A stretch of 64,000 nucleotides of DNA from Lucifuga dentata (GCA_014773175.1 VXCM01000296.1:124001-188000); one strand, 5' to 3'; numbered from the stretch's first letter, positions 37,249 through 50,230 are shown. Numbers and translations: made by a program. The notes: generated by a model not told the origin, from the sequence alone.

Positions 37249-37529
37249 AACAGAGATTTCTGCCCTTTTAGTTAGATTAGCATATAATCTTTGGTTTGGT
37301 ACTAAAATGTGCAAGCCATGTAACTGAAATATCCAACTCAATTGTGTAATTAATTCTGAAAGGATGGTAGCACTTTAGCATTTACTAAAAGTGAAGCCTT
37401 GAGGTAGTTCTTTATTAGTTCTGGCTTTAGCACTTAAAAAGTTAAAGTAATATTTGTCAAGAGATGTTTTTTTTTTTTTAATTACTTATATGACCTTTTT
37501 CACAAAGATGTATATTATTCTCCCAACAG

Positions 37530-37824
37530 CTACACTCAGATGTGGATAAAGGAGATGGAAAGGTGAAGTACGTGTTATCTGGAGAAGGTGCCACCTCCAT
37601 CTTCACCATTGATGAGAACACAGGAGACATCCACGCCACAAAGCGCCTTGATCGGGAGGCGCAGGCCTACTACACCCTTCAAGCTCAAGCTGTAGACCGA
37701 CTCACCAATTTACCTGTCGAACCCAGGTCTGAGTTTGTCGTCAAGGTACAGGACATCAATGATAATGAACCCAAGTTTCTTGATGGACCATACTTGGCAG
37801 GGGTACCAGAGATGTCTCCCTTAG
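37530..37824 (+). CDS. cdh7: cadherin-7 exon 3: EC1 and start of EC2
   Basis: This exon encodes residues 80-177 and the first base of codon 178 (295 nt, phases 0 to 1). It begins [10 protein letters not shown], directly continuing the YVGK of exon 2. EC1 features seen: the LDRE motif of the calcium site, the QAV tripeptide typical of type II cadherins where type I have HAV, and DINDNEP, the DxNDN linker that binds calcium between EC1 and EC2. FLDGPY and VPEMSPLG begin EC2. The acceptor is ctcccaacag and the donor is tag|gtaagc. The run [17 protein letters not shown] is the strongest single reason for calling cadherin-7. No stop or frameshift is seen. Confidence 0.96.
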
Positions 37825-38473
37825 GTAAGCCTTTCCATTTGTCTTGCATTTAATCCCACATCCTGTTCTCCTTTCCTTGATAAAGCATATTTCCTCACTG
37901 TCTCCTCCCTGTCACTTTAACCCTCTTTTCATCTTTCTCTTACTCTCGCTTTCTCTTTCACTTGCACTCACTAACGTCTGCATTTGACAATTTTCCACCT
38001 CACTGAACCTCTCTCACTCCTGAGGTCATACGAGGTGAAACAGGAAGTTTGAGAGGTATTCATTTTGGATCCAGCATGTTCACTTTGTAATATTCAATAT
38101 GTGTTAATCAAAATCGGTCTGTTAAAGTTGCATTACGCTGCGTGCATCACACACTAACTGAGATGCTGGGCCTTTTCAACCTTGCACGCCATGAATTTGG
38201 GCATTCTTTTGACAGATTATGCAGGGTTATTGGAAACCTTGACTTCTTTTATCCTTTCCCACTGGTGTGGTGCTAAAAGAAACTACTGACTTTTTCTTCT
38301 TTTCAGACCTTTCTGCTGAGATGCTGCTATTAAATATATCAGATTCAGACTTCCAGATTATAAAGTCTTATGTTCAAGCAACGGTGCATAAAGCAGTTTT
38401 TAGGCTTAATTAAATCTTTATGAAGTTTGTTCCATGTATATAGTAGCTAAAAGAAATTTCACCTTGTTTTGTT

Positions 38474-38688
38474 TGAAAGAGGTCACATTATCCTTTTGCT
38501 ATTTTCCCTCATTTTTCATTCATTTCAGTACCGAAAATGCCCTGTTGTCCCCTCAATATGCACAGTGGTGCTGCAGCATGGAAGAGTTGAAGTGGATTGA
38601 TGTGGATTCTTTTGCACATTAAATCAATGCAGTAGTTTCAAAATAGACCCCTAAATGAAAATAAGAATATGGAAATCTTTTGCAGTAA
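38474..38688 (+). mobile_element. MITE family B, short degenerate copy
   Basis: It starts gaaagaggtcacattatcc and shows ttttccctcatttttcat, tatgcacagtggtgctgcag, ttttgcacattaaat and aaataagaatatggaaatct in family order. The middle is deleted and the right terminal repeat is missing. Confidence 0.6.
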
Positions 38689-38735
38689 TGACCAATAGGA
38701 AGCAGAAAAATTTCCAAAATAAGCTAATTGATATC

Positions 38736-39321
38736 TTAAAGGAGCATACTGGCGGTTTTGCATGTTATACAGCCCATATATGCATTTTGCTATTGGTAGC
38801 CATTTTCCAGAACATAGTACTATAGCAGTAAATATTAGAATTGTTTTTCCTACCTTCCAGACTGACACTAGTTTCAGTTCACTCCAATGCACCATTAAAA
38901 TCAACTTGTAGAGACTTGAAAACATGCTTGACATGGCTAATTCATCACAGTGAACACAACGTCTATTATGTTTTCTTGTGAGAGAGTAATGTTATTTAAC
39001 CGGACCAACACGGAGCTGCACAGAAGAAAATGTATATGTCCGCAAGGGAATATATTCCCAGGAGAAAACTGCCTCTACTGAGAAATTAAAACTGACTGTC
39101 CCTTCTACATTTGGACATGCATGTTAGCAGATGAAAGATTGAATTTTAAGGTGAATGCACCACCTGCACATTTGATTTTGAAAGATTAGAGGGTTTGGCA
39201 AAACAACACAAAAATTAAAATACAGTTTTGTGTTTTGGAAAATGTTGCGTGTGACATATTGTGTGTGTGCAGGTAGTGTTTATTGGCTCAAACATGCAAG
39301 ATCATTGGTATGGTCCTTTAA
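38736..39321. mobile_element. MITE family A, complete copy (586 bp)
   Basis: TTAA is at 38736-38739 and at 39318-39321; the ends read aggagcatactggcggtttt and, inverted, aggaccataccaatgatctt. The interior carries the family phrases for acattaaaatcaacttgtag and tgaattttaaggtg. It is the best full-length reference in the window and has no transposase frame. Confidence 0.8.
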
Positions 39322-42242
39322 CACCTGTTACTGTGATGCTTCTGTTGTTTAGACCTGTGGTTGATGAGAAATGGATGGTGCTAAGCATGTCAACAAGGCC
39401 ATGCTGCCTCAACATGTTGCGAGGGAAGGACATTCCATTTTTAAGACCAAGGGCAATAAAGCAGTGCCAGAAAAGCTAGACAGATTGTCAAAAAGAACCA
39501 TAAATTTAAAAAAAAAGCTAGCAAAGGAAGCCAGATGCTCTTAAAATGCTTTTTAATTTTCATTGTGATGTTAAGTCAGTCAGAATCTGTATCTGCGTAT
39601 TATCACAATGTAAAGTCAAATGTGCCTTAATTTGCATATTTATCATCTAACATATGCCAGCACAAACCTCTAGAGTTGGAAATGGTGCCAAGTGACGGTC
39701 TTTAAAAAAAAAAAACAACTTGAGCAAACTTGTCTGAATCAGTATTCAAGACCACAGGCACTTTTTGTTGGGCACAGAGGTCATTCTAGTCAGCAGTTGG
39801 AGGTTCTTGCTGGCTAAAAATGCCTGATAAATTTCTCTGAATCCATTTTCTTGCCACTTCAGAGTGGCAGGAGGGAAAGAGAGGAGCCCAGACAGCCTTT
39901 TCCTCAACAGTTTTGCCCTGCTCTTTCTAGGGAGTTCCTAAAGCACTGCCAAGCCTGTTGAACGATGCGGTCTACTGAGAAGTGGCTTTGAGTGGTGTAC
40001 TGGTGACAAAAATTTAATTTTTGCTGTAGAAACAGCAGAAAAACTTCCTTGTTATCCATTTAATTGCAAAGATTGAAATAAATCTGAGATTATGGGCTCG
40101 ATAACCCAGATTTATTTTAGTTGAAGTGTCTCTGTTTTAGGTTGTTCATCATTGCAGACACATTTTCTTTGTTCATTTACAAGTCTTAATAGGTTTGAGC
40201 TTTCACAAGTGCAATGAGAAATTGTATCCTCTGGAAGCAAAGTAAATAGAATATCCTCATAATTCTTGATGTTTGATAAACATAGATTCTTTCTATGAAA
40301 CAAAAATCACTTTTAAACACTGCAGGCTGATCGTTCCAGAGAAATTTCATCTGTATCGAGATTCAAACCAGGATTTAAGTAACCCTTAAATGGGCCTAAT
40401 GTGTCCTAACATCTCTATCATCTCTACTAAATAGCAACTCATTACCTTGAACCTTGCTTGCTAGACATCCAAAAACCTGAATGACTGAGAACCTTCATAG
40501 AGGACATGAGTCCTAGATCACCAGCTCACCTCAAAAGCCAACATTTCTTTCTTTAATTTTGGACTTAAGATGAATTGGACACTGTGGTGGCCGTAATAAA
40601 CAGATGCTTTGCATAAAGTGGAAGAAGCAAAGAAAGGTATTATGACATTATTGTTTCATTTAAAAATAAAAAAAAAAACCCTGGATTTCATTAACGCTTT
40701 TCCAGTTAAAGTGTAAAACTTCATTTTCAAAATTTCTGGGGTTTTTTCCATTGAGGTTTTTTTTCCATGCACAATTCTAAAATGTGCATAAGAAATTGGC
40801 ATATAAGTTCTGCAAAAGAAGTTATAGCAGGTCTGCGGCAGAAGTGTCTGACATATCTTTCATTTGCAGAGTATTACTAAGACATCACACCTCAGTACAC
40901 CCATAAAAACCAAGAAAAAAAAAAAATCCTAAATCTCAGTACCACCCAGTACCTGAAACATGAGATTATTATACAGCTGTAAATGAGAAAAAGCAAAGGT
41001 TTATGCCTCTTTTTAGAATTATTTTAATGGAAATGATAATTACAGCAGGCATACAGCAGCAGTGGGAGTCCAGCAGCAGAGCTTTGCTCACAACACAGGC
41101 GCCGAGATCTCTGAAGGATTACACAGCCTACTGATGACGGGGGATACAGGCTTAAGGAACCAGAGGATTAGAGTACAAGGACTTGGAGTTTCATGTCCAC
41201 CCTGAGATAAGACAGAAACTGGTTGTATCAGCCACCATGGAAGATGCGTTCACACCGAGACGCAGGGTCACCCTTCCTGCTTTATTTACTCAGCCAGTTT
41301 CTGTGAAGGTCTCCATCTAAAGTTATGAGAACAACACGTGAATAATGCATAATTCGCCCTCTTTGTAAATATCTGCTTAAAGCAATTATCAGTGCAGTAA
41401 AGAACAGGGAAGGGCCAAGCACCTCTTGTCCTCAATAATTCCTTTATAGATGTCTTTAAATCATTAATGGTCACAGCTCTGCACCGCTGATGAATGGGTT
41501 CAATTTAGAGGAAATCATGAATTTAATTAATTAAAGTAATTAGAGGCAGTGCTCGTCCATACACATGGCAACCTTATGGCCTGAGGATCTCTGAAGGCTT
41601 TTGTCTTAATCACGGAAGGGATGTCAAATAAAAGACAAGAGAGCTTGAGGACAGTTGGAGGTGTGACGATCCGGAGCCTTGGCTCTCTCCCACTGCACAG
41701 AGACGGACCTGAGGAGCAGACTGAGGCCTCATTACAAGCATAAAGAATGTAATGTCAACCCAAGGCCGCTGCTCTTGAATTTACTACTCCCCAGTCCTAT
41801 ATCCAGCTGTCATTGTTCCTGTCTAATTCATGAGACCTGACATCAAGGATGGGGGAGGCATTTAATTCTGGAAATGAAAAAGGTGTGCTGGTTAAGTGAT
41901 AGGGGAAAGACGTCTGCTTTTGAGAAAATTGATCCAAATTGTGCTTTTTTTCAGTGAAGTAAAATAGAATTAGGAGGTAATTATGAGTATAGCTTTGGTG
42001 TCAGGTTTCTTTCTTTTCTTTTGTCCTAAAACACTTTGAATACTGTTGGTGATTATTAAATTTCCTTGGGATTTTTGTAATTAATTTCCATTTTACAGTA
42101 ATTAAACTAAACATTGATCACTGTTAATTTAGATACATATTTTTTCACATTGTTTTACATTGCAAGATATGGCATTTGTTGATATTTTTGTTTTCTTTGC
42201 AAAAACTGACACCAGTATTAATGGAAAAGTTGAAGCATGTGT

Positions 42243-42650
42243 ATCCTGTTGCTGTTTAGTCTTAAGACATTTCGTCAGTCATCCAAGCAGTTTCTTCAGT
42301 TCTGAGTCAGTTGTTGACAGAACCGGCATTTATCCTCTGAGAGTCGTTCACGCCTTGTGTCAGGTGACTCCCTGGGTCACATGGGAGTCATGAGAGGGTT
42401 GTCAGAGTCACGTGGTGGCCATGTGAGAGTCGTTGGAGTTGGTAGAGTCACTTGAGGAGGTGCAACGTCTCTACCGCGGCATCTTCAGTTGCAGAGTGGT
42501 GAGTCACCTGCTTCAAGGTGCGAACGACTCCCAGAGGATAAATTCTGGTTTACTGCCCAACATTGACTCAGAAGAAATGAAGCTAGTTGGACGAGTGCCC
42601 AAACTTCTCCAATAATAAACAGGAAGTCAAGTTGCGTTGAACTACTATTG
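42243..42650. mobile_element. Foldback repeat D, copy 1
   Basis: The two sides are inverse copies of each other over about 100 bases: tttatcctctgagagtcgtt (left) pairs with the inverse of aacgactcccagaggataaa (right), and further out a ttcttcagttctgagtcag arm pairs with the inverse of ttgactcagaagaaatgaag. The outermost phrase is gaactactattgttag on the right. A short centre separates the arms. No gene is present. Its superfamily is not known to me. Confidence 0.6.
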
Positions 42651-44011
42651 TTAGAAATCCACTCATTTATTTATGTATATGTGGCTTTATAATGGTAAAA
42701 AAAAAGCAATATCAGAGGACTGCAGTGTTTACATATTTATTACACATATATTTACACTGCAGTTCAATTTGGTTTAAATGTAGCTTTCAACTAGCAACAA
42801 GCATGTTATTTCATTGATTATTAGCTATGTGGATGTAGTATTACTATCCCATGAAGAAGATGGTCCTTCATATGAAAGCATATGCTGTTTATATTCATAT
42901 AAAACATATGTCACATTCCTAAAAACAACCAAGTCAGGAATTTGCATTGTGAGCGTGCATTCAGAGCGCTGCAGTGTACTTGACAGTCGGATGCAGTTTG
43001 TTATGCGAGCGGCTGAAGAATACCTGTCTCCCATTCAGACTAACCATGCCACATTTATTTTCATTACGAGCAGATGACAGTTGCTCACCCAACATGTAGA
43101 ATTGATTAGGAAACCTGTTTGGTACACAGCTGCTCGGGATAAATGAAAAAAAATGCAACGATCCGCTCCATCACTTCAATGAAGATGGACAAATATTGAA
43201 GGGACACCGACAGGGCAAATTGAGGAGGAGATGACGGCTTCATGAAGCAGAAAGAATCTATTCAAATTTCCAGATACCAGTTTTTGACATCTAGCTGTAT
43301 TACCTTTCATACTCACAATATTGTTGGAAGGAGAATGCCTGTTGTACTTGGGTAAACCTACAAACCTGACAGACAACCTGAAGAGAGGAGCTAAAAATAA
43401 ATCTTTAAAAGCTGTCCTCCATCTGACTCCACATTTAATGTTAAACTGCCTCCTATAGTCTATGCTGAGCCCTGTGTGGAGTGATTTTAACTATCTTCGT
43501 GTAATAGAGATTTAGGTGTCGCCTGAGTTCTCTTTCACACAGAGTCATCCTTTGACCTTGGTGTTTTAAACTACCTGTAATATAACCTGTCATGACTAAG
43601 AGGTGATGATATAATCTAGGTGTCCTTCTACAACTGGCCTGGTGATAACTTCTCCAGCTTCACCAAGCTTTTTTTTCCCCCCCATAACATTGTTCACATC
43701 CAGGGCCAGAGCCTGTTAATTCTGCTTTATGGATGGAATGGAGGACTCTAATTCTCAATTTCCATGATCACTTCATTCTGTAAAAGCCTGTAAAAATAGA
43801 TCTCATGTTAGAAAGTGAGATTTTTATTAGGGTGTTTGCCTCAAAGTAAAATATCACCAAATTGTAAGACAGCACATTCTCTCATGTGCTACAAAATAGG
43901 CGCAAGCTTATCCAGACATGCGTAGCTAGCTATTAAAGTGAAGTATTCAAGCGTCTATTCATCTGACCATACATAACAGGGAAAAACCACACTTACGGAA
44001 CATTAAATGTG

Positions 44012-44042
<31 letters not shown>

Positions 44043-45324
44043 GTTCCTTCAACAATATGTTGCTGATCATTCACCACTGCCAACTGTGAGACTATTGTAG
44101 GTGTCAGCTATAAGATTCCAACAAGCATTCACCTTTGCAACAGTTTATCCTTCTGCTACTGACCGTTTTCTTGAGTTTAGTGAACTCTTTTATGCGTTTC
44201 TTAACAATGATGCATAGTCTAACAGCAGAAATAGCCTCTGTCTAGCAGATGTTTGACATACAAGTGTTGATTAATAAGTTCTGAACCTGACAAGAGGAAG
44301 TCAGCGATATATTTTCTGGAATTAATGATACTTTAGGTGATTTTTGCACATCAGCTGCATTCATTTCAGTAATTTTTAACATACAAGACATGATATTTTT
44401 TGAGTATAAGATAGACAAACAGGCAAACATGCAATGATTACACAATATACCTGCTGGACGCTAAACATGGTTGTAGTTACGCAGCCACCCTACTCACCTG
44501 ATTTACCCCTCAGACTTCCAGCTCTTCCCAAACAGGAAAAAGACTTTAGCTGAAATAATTTGTCTCAGATGATCATATCAGCAATGTCAGCAGGCTCAGA
44601 ACTTATCAATCAAGTCATTTGACATTGAAATGCTCAGTTTTGTTCCTTCCTTTTAAAACCAACTTTCCGTCTATTATCCAATGCATATAACTTCTTTTTC
44701 CAGCTATGAACGAAATTACTTTGACTGCAAAAAATTCTGTATTCTCCAAACGAACCCAGCTGGAACGGCCACATAGCGATTTTTACCGTAATGAATGACA
44801 TATTGAGATTGAAAATTGTGTGATTGGTACTGATGACCAAATAGAATATTATCTCAGTGAAATCATTAAATGCGTTTCTGTCTCACAGCCATCAGCATGA
44901 ATCACATTAAATGGCAGGAAGTGCATGGAAGGGTAAAGAGGGTGGTAGGTGAGCCAGAGGCAAAAAAAGATTCAGCAGTGTCAACATAAGGAGCATTTTT
45001 GTGTCCGAGGAAGAGTGGGAGAGGACATTACTGTATTACAAAGCTAAATAAGGGAAATAATAAATGCGTACTTATTAATCAGCCCAGAGAACGCAGCCAT
45101 TGGGAAAACTTTTGGATGCAGTGGTGAGAATATTTGGATCTCAGGCTTTTTTTTTTTTTTTTTTTTTTTAGAAACTTGTTTCTTGAAAAATATAGTAATA
45201 TTATATGAAATTCTTTGCAGTAATCTAAGGTAATCTTTATTTTGACCAAAATTTCACAACAGTTCAAATAAGTGTTAAAGATATACTCACAGATTCTATC
45301 ATAGTGCAGTGTACCAAAATCTCA

Positions 45325-45877
45325 AAATGGGGACATTATACATTATTTCCATATTCTTATGTTCATTTATGGGTCTATTTTAATATTTTCAATGCCTTAA
45401 TGCACCAAAAAAAAAAAAAAAAAAAAAAAAAAACAGCTACTTGTACTCTTTTTTTTTGCTGTAGCACACAAAGTGAAAACAGGTCATTTTAAGTACTGTG
45501 TCTTTAAGGCCCAGCCCAAAAAGCATACTCTATTCTTATTGGCCAGCTGTTTCAAGGCTGAGCTGGCAACACCCACAGACTGAAAAATATAGATGCTGCC
45601 CAAACGCTTGCTTGCTAGCCTCATACTTCATGGGTGTGTGTAGGCAAATAATACATTTAAATATGTTACATGTTGACATCAACATGTTACAGAAGAAAAC
45701 AACCAATCAAAACCAAAGCTTTTAGGACATTTCAGGACCTATTGGTTTGCTTTACTGGAAGCATTTCTGTAGATGTGAACCGCAAGTTTTGCAACTTTTA
45801 CAATGTTTAACATATTCCCTAGCATAATACGTGATAAAAAATGAGGGAACATAAAAAGCATAAAATGTCCCCTTTAA
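45325..45877 (-). mobile_element. MITE family B, near full-length copy, inverted
   Basis: Read on the - strand it starts TTAAAGGGGACATTTTATGC (TTAA at 45874-45877) and runs through the full family order, ending at an imperfect terminal repeat near aaaatggggacattatacat. An A run (about 45408-45433) lies near one end. No coding frame is seen. Confidence 0.7.
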
Positions 45878-47240
45878 GTTCCAAATCGGAGCTTGCGTCA
45901 TTAAAGAAATGCTTCACTGAATAGCTGAATTCACCATAAGACACTATATCATTGCAGCTTTTCCCCCCCAGTCTGAGATACTATAACTTTCATATTGCAT
46001 TTTTTTCCAATACATTAAAGTTCAACAGAAAAAAGTAAGGGCAAGTAACAGAGATATAATTTACTGGAAACTGGGACTACATTGCTTTGCTTTCTATTGA
46101 AAAAATCTCAGATGCACAAATAGTACCTCCAAACTCACCTCTGTTTAGGATATTTTGCAATACCTTGCTTTAATTTCATTTTCTAAAAAGCCCTTTTCAT
46201 TTTCTGAAAATATTACTGCTCATTCATCCAGTTGGAACACTTTATTGAACCAAAAGATCTGCTACTCACTGTGGACTGGCAAAACAATTTGACAGAACAC
46301 CCAAAGTAAACAACACTTAAAGTTCTTTATGCTGCAAAATTGCAATTCTGCGTCTCGCCTTCCGATATTGTTTTGTTTTTATTGTTTTCTGTTTCCTTTC
46401 TGTGGATCAGCTATCAGCATCTTTTTTTCCAGAAGCAGAATTTGTCCCCTGAATGGGTTACCATCTGTGTATGTAACAAAGATCTTAAAACAAAATAAGA
46501 ATAATTTGAAAGTAATTTTTCCATCGGCCATTTCTATTGAGCTGTAATTGGTACAACACAAAGGTATGGTATCCTCCTACTACATAAGTGGAGGACAAAT
46601 TTAAACTGTCTGTTTTGCAGAAATAAAAAAGTTGCAGTTTTGGGATAACTATGAGAAACATTATAAATTAGTTTTGTCTTTTTTGGGGATTTGTAGAGCC
46701 TCTTTAAAATGCACAGATGGGTTGCAGAACTTATTTGGCTGCTGAATTAGGATCAACAGATTGACGTTAAAAGAAAAGATGCTGCTAACTGATCTGCACG
46801 AGGAAAATGAGAACAAGGAAAACAAAAAGACCTCCGAAGGCTGGCAGTGCATTTAAATCCTGTTGCACCACTCCTGCGAACTACAGCAACAACTGAATTG
46901 TTATTTGTTCAGCACTTGTCAGATTCTTTTGGCATTTTGGCAAGGTTTTAATGAAAAACTGCTTAAATTTCCATGAGTTTTTATATCCTTAAATGTAATT
47001 CAAGCTCAGTGTGAAAGTAACAAAGTGAGCACAAGCACAAAGAATGACAGGAAGTACAATTACTAATGATTAATGAGATTATTTTCCACCTCAATAAGTT
47101 CACCATTTTCCCTTTTCTTCAAATTCAGGTGGAACTGGTCACACGCTATGTTGATAAAGTGGCTATTTCCACATTTAGCCCTGTTTGATTTGGCTCCTGG
47201 GTGTTGTCTTGGAAGCCAATGAATGCCTCTCTACTTGCAG

Positions 47241-47360
47241 GAACCATGGTAGTGCAAGTGGCAGCCACAGATGCAGATGACCCCACATACGGGAACAGTG
47301 CCAGGGTGGTCTACAGCATCATCCACGGGCAGCCGTACTTCTCTGTGGAGCCAAAAACAG
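47241..47360 (+). CDS. cdh7: cadherin-7 exon 4: middle of EC2
   Basis: This exon gives two bases of Gly178, residues 179-217 and one base of Gly218 (120 nt, phase 1 to 1, the usual size for this exon). It reads [20 protein letters not shown] and then [26 protein letters not shown] carries the acidic residues of the EC2 calcium site, and [11 protein letters not shown] is a conserved type II cadherin core. The acceptor is ctacttgcag and the donor acag|gtgggt. The frame joins correctly on both sides. Met180 and Ala185 replace residues that I recall as Ser and Thr in mammalian CDH7; both are mild changes. Confidence 0.95.
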
Positions 47361-47540
47361 GTGGGTACAAGAGTGTAAATGCACCATCTGTCAGACTGGA
47401 AGTAGAGATTTATTCCTGCAGGTTCAGATCTAATGTACAGATATGGCTACAACAGACTATGCTCAAAGGTGGGAAGTAACTACCAGTATATTTACTCAGA
47501 TATTGGACTGAAATGTGTAGTCTTGTGTCTAGTAAAAGTA

Positions 47541-48260
47541 GTAGTTCAAGGTACCTGGAATTGCTGTTTAGCCTTGAAGATGTTCTGCACTCATCTGAGG
47601 AGCTTCTTCATTAGTCAGTGGAGGGTGGTAGAATGACATTTATCCTCTGAGAGTCATTCTCACCATGGGCCAGGTCACTCCTTGGGTCACATGGGACTTA
47701 TTGGGCCATATGGGCCATGGGACTTATGACTGTCATGCTCATGACTGCCACGTGACGCCAATGACCCTCAAATTAATGACCCTCAAAATTAATGTGACCC
47801 AGTGAGAAACCTGGACAGAGGTATGACCATCTCTCACATGACAAAAGTCATTCTACTTCCCACTATTGACTCAGAACTTAAGAAGCTACAGGCAGTCCCT
47901 GGGTTACGAACGAGTTCCGTTCCTATGGCTGTTTTCAAGTCGGATTTGTACGTGAGTTGGAACAGTTACATAAGGTGCATATCTAGTGTATATATTTTAC
48001 TTTTCTATGCATAAGAAACATTTCCAGATATAATAGAACATCTTAAACATAATAATGCTGCTGAACCGCTGACGACACGCAAGGTTTTGATGTGCGTTGC
48101 ATAGTACACTGTTCATTCTTACGAAACGTTGTATGTAACTCGAATTTTTAATTTAATAGACTTTATGGCAGTCGGTTCGGATTGTTCGTAAGTCGGGGAC
48201 TGCCACTTGTGTGAGTTCTGAAACATCTTCAAAACAAGATCAGGGATCTTGAACTACTGC
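47541..48260. mobile_element. Foldback repeat D, copy 2, with an inserted MITE
   Basis: The left arm, with gtagttcaagg, gaagatgttctgc and tttatcctctgagagtcatt, is the inverse of the right arm, with actcagaacttaagaagc, gttctgaaacatcttcaaaa and cttgaactac. The arms and centre are related to copy 1 at 42243. The right arm is split between agaagcta (47888) and cttgtgtg (48206) by a second element. Confidence 0.55.
47889..48204. mobile_element. MITE with TA-type ends, perhaps Tigger-like, inside repeat D
   Basis: The left end is caggcagtccctgggttacg and the right end, inverted, is ggcagtccccgacttacgaa, so both ends share about 20 bases with few changes. A TA precedes the left end. A CAGGCAGTCC start with a TA target fits mariner/Tigger-type elements, but no transposase is present and the superfamily is an inference. 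It is about 316 bp. Confidence 0.6.
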
Positions 48261-50230
48261 TGCTAGATTTCCCGTGACATACTTTCCAGAGAGTATTTTC
48301 CCATTGGGGTAGTAGTACTTTTGCTTTCATAAAAGATTTGAGTACCTCTTCCACCACTGACCAGGCTCTTGTTATTCCTCATTTGGTTTTCACGTGCTGG
48401 AAAAACACCTGACCTAAGTGCCTCGACGCACACCATGAAAACAACATTGACACTTTAATGTTGCCATCAACAACTGAGAGCACGCCAAAGTCCTGATTTG
48501 GAAAAGATAGCATCTCCAGAATGCAGCTGACAACCAAATTCGATCAAATACTGTCACTTGGTGCAATAAAGATAACAGCAATTAAATTATAAAGCAGATA
48601 CAATAGCTTGGAAAGAGGACTAAAAGAAAGCCGAGATAAAATGTGAGTTAGTTTTTGGATTTGTGGGTGTTTTCTCCTGAGAAGTGCAGCTGCAGTCCTC
48701 GCTCTAGCTCCGTAGCCGGCTCATTAGCCACTGGCCTGCTGAGGCTGGGCTACTTCATGCAAAGCTCTCTTAGAAGAGGAAAACAGAAAATATGAGCCAT
48801 CTCATAATATTGGGATTCATCTTCTATATCGAGAGGAATACATACACACATGCTGAGATTTTATGAATGTAGTTCAGATTTCTGAAACTGGTAAAAGCCA
48901 CTGCAATGCAGGAAACTCACAGTTTGTTTTCCAACCAGACGGACAGAAAAGTAAAAAGAATGTTCGATGACAAAAGCACGACAGCGACCTGTGAGGTTCA
49001 CTGTAAACATTCAGTAAAGCTAACCAGTGGAAGAATGTGGAACACTAAAAAAAAAATGAATGTATATCATGAGAAAGGAATGACTTCATACCACATTGGC
49101 TTTATGGCATCATGTTTGAAGTTTGAGTTTGAAAATTGTTCTTATTGCTGCATTTGACTTGCACTCGGAACTCAGAATTTCCACGTTCCATGTTGGCTCT
49201 TATTTTATTTCGCTTGAACTCATGTAATTCTGTCTTATGGCTTCCCAGTTCCGAGGTACAACGAACATAGCACGTGTTCCTTTTCACTTTCTGGAGACCT
49301 TCCACTAATGAAGGCTCCTGCTGAAGCTTTTGTGAGAGAACATTTCCATGTTTCTATGTTTTAAGTGAAAATTTACATGTTTCAAAAAGAGAAAAGTGCT
49401 TCATGGATACTGTTTAAGCTGTGACAGTTCTAAAGGGACATCTCTGAGGCTGAAAACTTTGATTTAAGGGAAGGATCCTTCATGGTTCTTCTTCTTCTTC
49501 ATCATCAAGTTAAAAATATGCGGCTAATGAATGTGTTAAAATGCTGCAATCGGCTCACTAAAATGAGTTGTTATTCAGCATTACATGTGTATGTGAGTCT
49601 TCAAAACAGTTATCATCACTTACTGGTCTACTTTTAATTTTTACTCTACTTTTAATCTCATTTGATATAGTTTGACCATTAAATGTGTCTATCATTGAAT
49701 TCTATTTCACTATTTTCACAATTTAAATGCAGTTTTAGTTTAGCAATGTATAATATGTTTTCTAATTGATCAGTTTAATAAATATTATAGTTAGCTACTG
49801 TAAAAGTCTATAATGATTCCAGTGGCTCCACCCTCAACTCTATTAAATTTAAACCGAACATGGAAGTCCATATGGCTATTGTCAAAGTAAACATTTTGCA
49901 CGTTCTCATAATTACTTTGTGGAATCAATCCAGGTTTATGTATGTTTGCGAGCCTTTAAATAATTGCTTAAGTAAAACCTGGCTCGGTAAGCTTTTCAGT
50001 CCCCTTCCGTCTTATTAATTAACTGAAAACGACAGTAGATGTGTATTACAGGACTTCTTATCTCGAAGCCATCTGTTTAACTTCCCCTTAATGACATTTT
50101 GCTGGGAGGGTGTCTTGCAGTATTTGGCTAAATCACTGGAGCATCCCATTCTTCCCATTTAGACCCCACAGATTCACCATATTTGCACAAATTAAATTCT
50201 GGTCCTTTGTACTGACACCTCTGCTGATAC

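Larger units (their letters stand above)
7998..37529 (+). other. cdh7: cdh7 intron 2 (29.5 kb)
   Basis: It is bounded by gtaagc at 7998 and ctcccaacag at 37520-37529. It contains MITEs of families A (14368), B (about 9950, 10840, 28981, 30393, 32203, 36338) and C (10161, 16148-17335, 25358), a Rex3-like LINE piece with a hAT-like insert (34077-34822), many microsatellites, and N symbols at 10577, 10908, 21413, 26896, 31454 and 36710. I see no gene or named repeat in 8000-9940, 11060-14360, 14570-16140, 17340-23900, 25960-28970, 32600-34070 and 34830-36330. Stretches near 15470-15900 and 18900-19350 look like candidate regulatory sequence. Open frames here lack recognisable domains. Confidence 0.85.
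37825..47240 (+). other. cdh7: cdh7 intron 3 (9.4 kb)
   Basis: It runs from gtaagc to ctacttgcag. It holds a family B piece (38474), a complete family A MITE (38736-39321), a foldback repeat D (42243-42650), an inverted family B copy (45325-45877), and T or A runs at about 44010-44039, 45148-45170 and 45408-45433. In 39330-42240 no repeat is recognised, but 41440-41640 is a TAAT-rich candidate regulatory stretch. I see nothing definite in 37830-38470, 42660-45320 and 45880-47220. Confidence 0.85.

Noticed and set aside
37033..37275. An 80-codon frame and its minus-strand partner just before exon 3
   Set aside because: It lies across a CAGA microsatellite and does not join the cadherin frame or any splice site; the cadherin reading continues directly from exon 2 to 37530.
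42160..42393. A 77-codon frame over foldback repeat D
   Set aside because: It overlaps the inverted arms of a non-coding repeat and has no recognised domain.
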